A stretch of 64,000 nucleotides of DNA from Talpa occidentalis. Its lineage: Eukaryota > Chordata > Mammalia > Eulipotyphla > Talpidae. Below are positions 54,877 to 64,000 of this stretch, piece after piece. The stretch lies in NCBI RefSeq assembly GCF_014898055.3, contig NW_023601212.1, positions 52,750,329-52,814,328 on the forward strand, given 5' to 3'. Position numbers and translations under genes: made by a program. How positions within the stretch are numbered: the first letter of the stretch is position 1; each line of letters opens with the position of its first letter. The notes below the pieces were generated by a model. The model had not been told where the DNA came from. It saw only the letters and a program-made list of their open reading frames with translations, and did no database searches.

Positions 54877-55936
54877 GTTTTTTTTTTTTTTTATTATTAA
54901 ATTTTATTTTTATATTCCCCCATACAATTGCAAACGCCCCATTCTGACCCCAATCCTTCCCCTCCCGCCCCCCACCCCCAAAAAGTGTCTCTGGTTCATA
55001 GTTTTTTGTTGATTTTGATTTTCACTTTCTTATATTCATTTTCCTGGTCCCTTATTTAAGTTTTCTAGATTCCTGCTATGAGTGAGACCATCCGGTATTT
55101 TTCTTTTTCTTTTTGGCTTATTTCGCTGAGCATGATCCCTTCCAGTGCCATCCATGTTGCTGCAAATTGCATGTGTTTATCTTTTTTGAATGCTGAGTAA
55201 TATTCCATGGTATATATGTACCACATCTTCTTGATCCAGTCATCTATTTTTGGGCATTTGGGTTGTTTCCAAAGCTTAGCTATTGTAAACAGTGCTGCTA
55301 TAAACATAGGAGTGCAGGTGCTCTTTGGAATTGATGTTTCTGTGTCCTTTGGGTAAATACCTAGGAGTGGAATTGCTGGATCATATGGAAGCTCTATGTT
55401 TAGTAGGTCCAGAAATCTCCACACAGCTCTCCATAGTGGTTGGACCAGTTTGCTAGTTTTTTTAATATGTGCCATTCTCACTGGTGTGAGATGGCACCAG
55501 TGAGATGGCACCAAAACTACTACCTCATAGTAGTTTTGATTTGCATTTCCCTGATTACAAGTGATGTTGAACATTTTTTCATATGTCTGTTGGCCATTTG
55601 CATTTCCTCTTCAGAGAAGTTTCTTTTTAGCTCTTCTGCCCATTTTTTGACTGGATTATTTTCTTTGTTGTTGCTGAGTCTCATCAGCTCTTTGCAGATT
55701 TTTGTGATCAGTCCTTTATCATTAGTGTTGGGTGCAAAAATGTTCTCCCAGTTGGTGGGGTTTCTCTTTGTTTTTGTTATTGTCTCTTTTGCTGTGCAGA
55801 AGCTCTTTAATTTGATGTAGTCCCAGCTGTTTATCTTTGCCTTCACTATCACTGCTTTGGGTGATGTGTCTGTAAAGATGTCTTTGATGTGCAAATCCCG
55901 TAGTGTTTCGCCTATATTTCCTTCTATGTATTTTAT
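54877..55936 (-). mobile_element. Hybrid L1 at the duplication junction
   Basis: Left part has L1-B diagnostic bases (up to about 54940); the right part is identical to L1-A segment 2, including the 63-bp deletion at 55450-55453 and the templated insertion at 55512-55538. It ends at the truncation point beside tagcaattacttctttgtc, as L1-A does. Its left flank is instead that of L1-B (catctgtattgtgttttt). Confidence 0.9.
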
Positions 55937-55991
55937 AGCAATTACTTCTTTGTCTTCATTGACTCACAACAGCAACTGATTTGCTCAACAC

Positions 55992-56265
55992 TTTTTTTTT
56001 TTTTTAAAGATTTATTTATGTATTTATACAAGCACTGGGTACAGTCAGAAGTGCGGGAGGGTGAGAGAATTCACCAGAGCCAGAGTGGGAAACAGAACAG
56101 GCAGACTGACAAAATACACTGCTGAGGGGAGCTGCGGGCATGACAGGAGAGGTCTGTCACACCATGTGGGACCCTTGCTGATGGCCGAGGATTGAACCAG
56201 CGCTTGTGGAGGCTATGGGCAGCTTCGCATCCCAGTGCTCAACTGCTGCGCCACCAGGGGAGGCG
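55992..56265 (-). mobile_element. tRNA-derived SINE in copy 2
   Basis: Copy of the SINE at 52174-52445, differing in T-tract length. Confidence 0.92.
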
Positions 56266-57749
56266 CTAGCTGAATACTCTTAATTTTGCACATGTCTCGT
56301 TTAATGTCTGCAGCACCACCCCCAGCGTTGCTTGACTTTGCCAGTGTCCTATGCCAGCAACTTCTCTGTCCAACCTCTATACATTAATAATCTTCAAGCA
56401 ATTAACTTTCTTCCCCTTTCTTCCTGGATGATAGCTTCAGAAACAATGAAATAGGCAGATCCCAGGACTACTATAACCATAGATCAGAAGATATCAGGTT
56501 TTGAGATTTGGCTTCTCGCTATAGATGTTACCATTTTTTCATCTAATCACCCCAAATTTGACCAATCTATTAACAAGTCCTCTTGGTTCTCCAACCAAAA
56601 TAAATCCCAAGTCTGTTCACACATTTGTACCTACCATTTGGATGGACACATGAGTCTCATAACTGACAATCATATTTCCATTCATGTCCCAACAATCATT
56701 TTTCCACAAACTGAACTTGAAAAAATTTAAATCAGGTTAGGTCACTTTCCCAATGACTTTCCAGTTAGGAAAAAAACCCAAATGGTTACTATCACATCCA
56801 GGCCCCAATATAAACTGGCAGAGTCTAAAAGACTGTGCTCACCCTTTTGCTGACCCCTCCTATAGGCTAAACTCCCACACTGGCCTTATCTCTGTTATTC
56901 AAGACTACTGAGACTACCCTTCCTTAAGGCCATGGCTTTTGTAGTCTCCTCTGCTGGAGTTTTATTCTGCCAGACTTTGCATGGTAATTCCTGCTCATCT
57001 TCCACAGTCCCTTGGTGGGATTTCCTTGTTCGAAGTTATTTCAATCTATCTTCATTTTTGATGAAGCCATAACACTAATCAATATCTGAAATTATCAAAT
57101 TAATTTGTTCACATTAGAACAAAAATCTCCTTTCCCTTCATCATGATGAGAATATAAGCTTTATGATGGCAGTGTATTTGTCTGTCATGTATACCATTAT
57201 ATTCCATCTCGACAGCAGAATGGAGCCTAGAAAAAAGCAGATTTTAATATGTATTTCTTGAATGGGGGATAACTGTTTCTATGATTAGAATATCTCACTG
57301 AGTTACAATTATTTAGTTTTAAGATTTTCTTTGAAATATGAGAATCTTGATGATCACATTTTTTTTTTTTATTCTTGTTCATTTTGCTTGGAATTTGAAT
57401 AGGCGCTCACTATAATCTGTTGTATTTGGCTGATCCTCTCCTAGGTACAGTCATATTAATGTGGGTCTCTCATTGAATGAACAGTCTTTAAATTCCCTAA
57501 TAAATTATTGAAAAGTGATACTATGGGTTTCATGGTGGGAGGTAGGGAAGTACATTTGGATGCTTTCTGGCATCTCTCAAATTATTTCAAGCATCTGCCT
57601 ATATAAGAAGCAGCTCTTATTCCTTAACTACTTCTGCCCTAGAAAACATCTAAGAATTCAAGTAGCCAGGCTCTTGGACTCACAGTCTATTGTTCCTCTC
57701 TCTAACCCAAGTCCCTCTAAAGTTTCAGTTTCCAGAAGAAAGATTCTTT

Positions 57750-58095
57750 TTTTTTTAAATAAATTTTATTTTTATATCCCCCATACAATTGTAACCCCCT
57801 TATTTTGACCCCAATCCCTCCCCTCCTGGTCCCCCCACCCCCCCATAGAGAGTCTCTGGTTCATAGTTTTTTTGTTGATTTTGATTTTCACTTTCTTATA
57901 GTTATTCATTTTCCTGGTCCCTTATTTAAGTTTTCTAGATTCCTGCTATGATTGAGACCATCCGGTATTTTTCTTTTTCTTTCTGGCTTATTTCTCTGAG
58001 CATGATCCCTTCCAGCGCCATCCATGTTGCTGCAAATTGCATGTGTTTATCTTTTTGAATGCTGAGTAATATTCCATGGTATATATGTACCACAT
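57750..58095 (-). mobile_element. 346-bp L1 in copy 2
   Basis: Copy of 53931-54277, with the same target-site duplication (57732-57749 and 58096-58113). One T is missing in a T run near 58050. Confidence 0.94.
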
Positions 58096-58694
58096 CCAGA
58101 AGAAAGATTCTTTAGTGCTATCTTGCTCACCTTAAGGCAATAGCTTTATCTCATGTGCTATATTTGAAGTAGGTGGCTTTTACAGATGTTTTCCTAGAGC
58201 CTTGCATAGTACCTGGAATAGGTGTACAGATGACTCATTTGAATTCATGAAAATTGAGTAGAACTTTCCAAATTAGATGATGGAAGCTTTGTGCTACAGC
58301 TGCAGCCTGGGAGAGAGGTAATCTTGGAGCTGACTTCTAGCACACACATCTGTTCCCTGCTCCCTTCCACTTTATGAGACAGCAGACTTTCGAAATACTT
58401 TGGGTGAAGCACAACAGAACCTTGTTCCAGATGAGATCTTAGGAAATCCAAATTTTTATTCCCTCTCTCTGGGGTTTCCATGATAGCCAAATTGCCTAGC
58501 AAAGTGTCTGCTCTATGGTAGGTGCTCAATGTTAGTTGTTGGTGTTAATAACCTAGCACATATTTGACTTGCAGCAAATGTTTTACACCCCCCCTTTCTC
58601 TTCTACCAGAATTGGAAATAAGACACATTAAAAAAAAAAAAACAGTAAACAGTGCAAAACTCTCATCCTCCACATTGTTTTTCATCTGTATTGT

Positions 58695-58953
58695 GTTTTT
58701 TTTTTTTTTTTTATTATTAAATTTTATTTTTATATTCCCCATACAATTGCAAACGCCCCATTCTGACCCCAATCCTTCCCCTCCCGCCCCCCCCCCCCCA
58801 AAAAGTGTCTCTGGTTCATAGTTTTTTGTTGATTTTGATTTTCACTTTCTTATATTCATTTTCCTGGTCCCTTATTTAAGTTTTCTAGATTCCTGCTATG
58901 AGTGAGACCATCCGGTATTTTTCTTTTTCTTTTTGGCTTATTTCGCTGAGCAT
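58695..58953 (-). mobile_element. Short 5'-truncated L1 (L1-B)
   Basis: Antisense L1 3' end of about 255 bp, cut off at cgctgagcatg, with a target-site duplication tgtattgtgttt(t) at about 58687-58698 and 58954-58966. It is probably the right-hand partner in the recombination that created the tandem duplication. Confidence 0.9.
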
Positions 58954-58966
58954 GTATTGTGTTTTA

Positions 58967-59480
58967 ATTGTCATATGGTCTATTTGAGAGATAAGAGACC
59001 ACTTAGATAACCCATAAGTAGACTCCAGTTGCTGGCATCAAGAGGCAGTAGAACTGGCATCAAGAGGCAGTAGAACTATAGTTTGAAGGTCAAGCCAATA
59101 AGATTTGTAACTGCATAGGGGCATGAAGGAAAGAGAGGGTCCAGAGTGGGTGTAAGAATTTTGGCCTCTGTGACTGGAGGAATGAGACTATGGTAAATGA
59201 AAAGGAGTAAGTTTAGAGGGACAGACAGGACTGTAGTTTTGGGCACCTTTCATGAGAGATTTCCTAGGAGATGTTTAAAATGGAGATGTCATGTATAGTT
59301 AGATATGTGTATCAAGAAGGAACACAAAGAGAGTGGTTAGAGATACATTTGTGAGTCAGCTAAAGATAGTGTTCAAGGTTTTGACAGTCAAAACCTTGGG
59401 TAGAAATACTATTGAATCTACTATTGTAGTTGGTGAATTCAATACTTCTTCATTAGAAATAAAAAGATCTAGCAGGTGGA
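58967..59480. other. Intergenic DNA with a 22-bp tandem repeat
   Basis: Two copies of ctggcatcaagaggcagtag plus aa lie at 59032-59075. Otherwise unassigned; no gene. Confidence 0.6.
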
Positions 59481-60420
59481 AAATCAGTTAAAACATAATT
59501 GATCTCAACACCATTGTGAAACAATTGGATGTAATTGACTCTATAGGCTACTTCAGCCCAAAGCAGCATAATACACATTCCTCTTAAGTTCCCATATTTA
59601 TCAAGATAGGCCAAAATTCTAAGCCCTAATATTCAATAACAAATATACAATGTCTATTTTCAGATCGCAATGCAAATAAACTAGAAATCAGTAACAGAAA
59701 GTGGAAAACCCCAAATACACGAAGATAAAACAATACACTTATAATAATAGAGTCAAAGAAGAAATTTCAAGTGAAACTTAAAGATATTTTTGAACTGAAT
59801 CAAAATTAAAGCACAGCTTGTGAAAATTTGTGACATCAGGAAAAGCAGTTCTTAGAGTGAAATTTATATCATTGAACACACATATGTTAGAAAAAGACAA
59901 TTATTTAAAAGTCAGTAATCTGTTTCCAAATTAGGAAACTAGAAAGTAAAGAAAAGCAAGCAAAAAAACAAAATAAAAATTAGAACAGAAATCAGTAGAA
60001 TTGAAAGAAAATTAATAAAGAAAATTAATAAAACTAAAAGTTCATCTTTGAGAAGACCAATAATACCAATAAATTTTTAACTAGGCTAACTAAGAAACTA
60101 AGACAGAAGATACAAATTACTAATATCAGAAATGAGAGTGGGGACATTACCACAGATCTTATGGACATTAATAGAACAATAATGTGAGACAATGAACAAC
60201 TCTATGCCACAAATTTGATTACCTAGATGAAATGGAACAAATACTAGATAGACATAATTTGCCAAAATTTGTACAAGAAAACACAAACATATGAATGCAT
60301 TATAATAAATAAATTGAGTTGATAATAACTTTGCAAAACAGAAAACATCAGGATTAGGTGGGTTTGCTAGTGATTTCTACTAAATATTTAAGGAAGAAAT
60401 GTTATCAATTCTGTATAATC
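59480..60420 (+). mobile_element. Degenerate L1 ORF2 remnant
   Basis: Sense L1: 'actagaaatcagtaacagaa', 'agcagttcttagagtgaaat', 'aactatatgccacaaa'-type and 'gatgaaatggaacaaatact' segments appear in ORF2 order with many stops and indels. Old and non-functional. Confidence 0.75.
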
Positions 60421-60724
60421 TTTTTCAGAGGAAAGTAGTATAGGGAATAGGGAATACTTCTCAACTCATCCGAGGCTAGCATTACAGTCCATCTGCCTCA
60501 CTCTGGGTTATAACATAACCATAAAGAGGGAATTGAGAATGGCAGGGCCAGAGGCAGGGCAACACTTATTATGTGGAAAACATTTCTTTTAATAATACCT
60601 AAAGAACTGATTTCAGCCTAGAGACAGTTGACAAAAGAGATCAAGAAAAACAAAACTCTCTTGCCCATTCTTATTGCTACCCTTTCTCCTTCTTCAGCAA
60701 TAACACATGACACCCACCAGCAGT

Positions 60725-60865
60725 TCTTCACCCTGGTTGTATATTAGAATCACTTAGGCCCCATCCTAGACCAATTAAGCTAAAACCTTGGGTTTTACAT
60801 TAAACCAAATGTTGGTGTTTAAAAAAAAACTCCCAATAATTTCAAGATTCTGATTTATCATGAAA
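60725..60865. mobile_element. MER-type DNA transposon fossil
   Basis: Segments 'gttcttcaccctggttgtat', 'attagaatcacttaggcccc' and 'agaccaattaagctaaaacc' match a common short non-autonomous hAT-type repeat. The subfamily is not resolved. Confidence 0.5.
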
Positions 60866-60899
60866 GAAGCTTAGAAAATTTTATTCCACCCTGACCAGA

Positions 60900-62570
60900 A
60901 GTAAAAGCCTGAATAATCTGAATAATCAATGACTCCTCTTAGATCCATCTCTGAGGTCACAGGGCAAACAGTTGTTCTCCAAATTAGAGAGACAGGTAGA
61001 CAGAATCATAACTTACCGGAGCAAAACCCACCTGGGTGGGCACCTGAGTAGGAAAACTCCAATTGTAACTGATAATCTGCAAGAGGTTCAGTGTGGACAA
61101 GTCTGGGAGAGAAAAAACTCAAGGGAGATCCAGTCATGGGGCCCTCTCACACTTTTGTGACTTTTACTTCCAGAAACTCTACTAGATTCTCAGAGTGAAG
61201 ATCAAGAAAAAAAAAAAATTGACCTTCCAGCAGGAGGAAGAAAAATGTAACCATTTTGAAATATGTCATAACACTCTGAGGAAGTTCTGACTTCAAGAGA
61301 AGCTGTTTTAGCAGACCTAACAGATCTAATTTTATCAGAGCCTAGCTGACTCAGAGGAGAAGAGAAATAGCCAACTTCAGCTTCTCCAGTCTTCCATGTT
61401 GGGGGAAGAAAAATCCTTAACCACAGACATCACTAGCCTTCTGTGTGGTCGAAGGCAAATATCACACCAGCCCCTATAGCCATGGTCTCACTCCTGGGGG
61501 GCGGGGGGGCGCAGTTATGAAATTGATAGTCCAGCAGCAAAGACTCACTAGAAGTCCAGAACTTAATCACAAGTGTTCCCTCCTCTCAAACTTACCATTA
61601 TATTACAAAAGACTTATTTAGCACAGATCTTTTTTACCATGTATATCATGTCTGGCTTTCAACAGAAAATTACAAGACATTCTAAAAGGCAAAAATAAAG
61701 TTTGAAGACATAGACCAAGGATCAGAAGACCCCCAGATATGGTAGGGGTGCTGGAATTATCAGACTGTAAAGTTAAAACTGCTATGATTAATATGCTCTA
61801 AAGAAAAAAGCAGCCAACATGCATTGGTAATGTAAACAGAGAAGGAAATTCTAAGAAAAGATCAAAAAGAAATGTGAGAAACCCAAAGCACTATAACAAA
61901 AATGAATGCCTTTGACAGGCACATCGGTAGACTCGATGGGGCTGAGGGAAGAATCTAAACTTGAGGATTTTTTTCCCCATTTTGTCACTAGAGACCTCCA
62001 AAATGAAAAGGTAAAGAGAAAAATAAACTGGAAAAAGGAAAACAGAATATCAAGAACCAATTACAATAAAGTAAAAATCAAAATCAACAAGCAACTGGGC
62101 CTCCCTGGTGGCGCAGCGGTTGAGCGCTGGGTTGCGAAGCTGCCCGCAGCCTCTGCAGTGCCGGTTCGATCCCCGGCTGCTCCCCGGCCACCAGAGGAGG
62201 GTCCCACATGGCACGTAGACCTCTCCTGCCGCCCGCTGCTCCCCTCAGCAGTGTACTTCAGTCCTTCTGCCTGCTCTGCTCCCCGCTCTGGCTCTGGTGA
62301 ATTCTCTCACCCTCCCGCGCTTCTGACTGTACCCAGTGCTTGTATAAATAAATTAGAAAAAAAATAAATCTTTAAAAAAACCAAAAAAACAAAAACAAAC
62401 AAGCAACTGTAAACCAGAGACACACTACAGGGGCAGAGGGGAAGAGGGAGTAGGATCAAAACAAGGGGGGTGGGGTGGGAATTGTATGGGGACTATAACC
62501 AAGATGAAAATGCATACATTTTGCAAAAATGAAAAATTATATAAAAAATATATAAAATTAAATAAAAAAG
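60900..62570 (+). mobile_element. L1 with 5'UTR/ORF1 joined to 3'UTR (half-LINE-like), split by a SINE
   Basis: 61,650-61,990 matches L1 ORF1 in sense orientation (the tctggctttcaacagaaaat block, 'tggaattatcagactgtaaa', 'actgctatgattaatatgct'), with likely 5'UTR before it. From about 62,030 it passes directly to L1 3'UTR sequence (aatcaaaatcaacaagcaac, then accagagacacactac, a G-rich tract, and tgaaaatgcatacattttgc). ORF2, normally near 3.8 kb, is missing. A SINE interrupts the 3'UTR at 62098-62397. The ORF1 frame is broken. Confidence 0.65.
62098..62397 (+). mobile_element. tRNA-derived SINE inside an L1 3'UTR
   Basis: Sense, CpG-rich and well-kept copy; box A region ggtggcgcagcggttgagc and box B ggttcgatccccggc are readable. 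Perfect target duplication aacaagcaactg at 62086-62097 and 62398-62409, which also proves that the L1 3'UTR was continuous before insertion. Confidence 0.96.
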
Positions 62571-64000
62571 AATAGTGAGACAATTACAAGAGTATGGCAT
62601 ACATGTAAAGGGAAGACCAGAAAGAGAAGAAAGGAACACAATAAATATTTGAGCATTAATGAGGAGTCCCCTGAAATTAATGCCAGACACTAAAGTGGCA
62701 CCCAGGAAGCTCAGAGAACACCAGGAAGAATAATAGCTAAAATCTGCACTTAGTCACATTATATCAAAGATAAAGAAAAATCTTGAAAGTAGCCAAAGGA
62801 ATAAAACACCTCACAGAAAAGGAGGAGCAAAGATATGAATTGCAACTGACTTCTGAGAAGTTGTCCAAGCAAGAAGCAAGAAGATTCTTGACCTCTAGAT
62901 AGATCCATGAGTTCAACTTGTGAAATAAGTCTTGTAATTCCATCCCTGCTCTCACATAGTAGGTGCTCAATATGGGGTTGCTAATATTTTGAAGGGGTCA
63001 TTAATCTCAAGGGCTCAGGGTGTGTATGTGCTGAAAACACAGGAGGAAATCTTTTTACCCCCTATTAACAGTAAACATTAACATAGAATCCTTGAAATGA
63101 GTATACACGCATTTGAAATTAAGTAGATTTGTGGATGTATCTCAGAGAAAACACATTCAGAATTCCCTCATGATTTAATTTGTCAACTCTACTACTCTTG
63201 GTCAATTACTTCCTTCATGTTCTGAGAAGTTTAGGAAAAGGGTGGAAAGGACAGCTAATGCCCGCCACCCCAATCTGAACTTGCCCACAATATCTTTAGT
63301 CCTCAATGAGGTCAACAGTATCATCTCCATTTCACACACATGTGAGTTAAGTAATTTTCTGGAGATCACAAAGTTACTCAGGAGTAGAGAGGGGACTTAA
63401 AACCAGTCTGCCTTGTGGAAAAACTTGAGCTCTAAAGAACGGCCGCAGAGTTTCCTGGTCTGGCCTCTGTTGATGAGGGTAGGACCATGGGTCAGAGTCT
63501 GGCTGGCCCATGCACTTGATCCATGATGGAAAGCAATATTTCTACAATCTATTCCATTGGAAATGACCTTGAGAGCCCTGGACCCCATTCTTTATATAGA
63601 AGATGGGAGACTCATGAGTTGTGTAGATAGACTCTTTATTCTGGCCAATGAACTGCAGCGCTGGCTGAAGTGTAGGGGTGAGGACTGGCTCTCCTGCACA
63701 CATCCTGCACACCCGAGCTGCCCCCTCCTCTTCAGCAACACTTGGGTTAGTTGGAGGCACTCAGCATGAACATCAGATGTCTTTTTATACTTTTGTAGAA
63801 AGGAAAAGACATTGTATGTCTTCTTATACTTTTGTGTCACTCCCCGACACAAAACTGAAAAGGCTCCTGAGGGGGGGAAGACAGATCTCTTTCCGTTTTC
63901 TTGCTCTATTTTCCTCTGCATCTTTTTGTCATTCTTTAGTCTGAATGGGTTGTGTTAATCTCCTAAAAAAAAAAAAGTTTAATTTATACAGTTGGGGGGA
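62571..64000. other. Intergenic DNA to the window end
   Basis: An antisense MIR-like block at 63290-63415 ('tcatctccatttcacacaca', then 'gatcacaaagttactcagga'). A 46-base direct repeat-like pair near 63775-63835 (tctttttatacttttgt and tcttcttatacttttgt) was noted. No gene recognised. Confidence 0.5.

Larger units (their letters stand above)
54877..58694. repeat. 3.82-kb tandem duplication, copy 2
   Basis: Second copy of 51059-54876. Its first part is a hybrid L1 (54877-55936): the tail and first bases match the short L1-B at 58.7 kb (tattattaaatt, caattgcaaac), and the rest matches L1-A segment 2. Nested insertions and their target-site duplications are copied unchanged, so the duplication is younger than all of them. 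Confidence 0.95.

Noticed and set aside
50604..55894. Several 120-170 residue frames on both strands
   Set aside because: All are pieces of L1 ORF2 (minus strand) or their shadows on the plus strand.
54877..55936. Hybrid L1 as a third independent insertion
   Set aside because: Its flanks are those of L1-B on one side and L1-A on the other, with no target-site duplication of its own.
51059..58953. CRISPR-like or satellite array
   Set aside because: Only two long units of dispersed-repeat and unique DNA; no short regular repeat and spacer pattern.
62098..62180. Possible tRNA gene
   Set aside because: Box A and B motifs are present, but as the head of a SINE with an A-rich tail and target duplication.
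63397..63944. Possible RGSL1 or other coding exons near the window end
   Set aside because: Frames overlap on both strands, contain no recognised domain, and no splice pattern supports them.

Overview
This window is nuclear DNA from a placental mammal. It carries intron-bearing genes with GT-AG splice sites, a GC-rich promoter, ancient mammal-wide repeats (MIR, L2, MER5-like), degenerate L1 and younger lineage-specific L1s. It also carries a young tRNA-derived SINE whose (A)ATAAATAAATCTTAAA tail resembles SINEs of carnivores and other laurasiatherians. I could not name the species. Gene content and order (RGS16 followed by RNASEL on the same strand) match the human 1q25 neighbourhood RGS8-RGS16-RNASEL-RGSL1; no RGS8 or RGSL1 exon was recognised here.

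Layout. 1-16.1 kb: intergenic DNA with MIR fragments, a young 5'-truncated L1 (5734-6844) with a perfect target-site duplication, two SINEs and a 77-bp tandem duplication. 16.1-21.8 kb: complete RGS16, with a CpG-rich promoter, five coding exons (201 aa) and a 3'UTR with AU-rich elements and poly(A) signals. 21.8-29.8 kb: intergenic, with L1 and L2 remnants, two SINEs and a 504-bp solo LTR with a 4-bp TSD. 29.8-48.6 kb: RNASEL, with a candidate promoter and non-coding exon beside a perfect ISRE, then six coding exons (715 aa) whose introns hold SINEs and older repeats. 48.6-50.4 kb: repeat-poor intergenic DNA. 50.4-58.95 kb: an L1-rich block containing a nearly identical 3.82-kb direct tandem duplication, apparently made by unequal recombination between two L1 copies. 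58.95-64 kb: degenerate L1, an ORF1-to-3'UTR L1 (half-LINE-like) split by a SINE, and MIR.

The genes are neighbours, not an operon. RGS16 is a GTPase-activating protein for G-alpha-i/q. RNASEL is the 2-5A-activated antiviral ribonuclease of the OAS/RNase L pathway. The most notable observations are: (1) the L1-mediated tandem duplication with a diagnosable hybrid L1 at the junction; (2) RNASEL changes at both P-loop-like GKT motifs (GEEWKT and DGNT, the latter replacing the residue equal to human Lys274 by Asn) while the nuclease catalytic residues are kept; (3) a perfect ISRE at the candidate RNASEL promoter; (4) L1 copies with a palindromic templated insertion and an in-frame loss of the ORF2 CCHC motif. 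Repeat family names are from memory of consensus sequences, not from a search.
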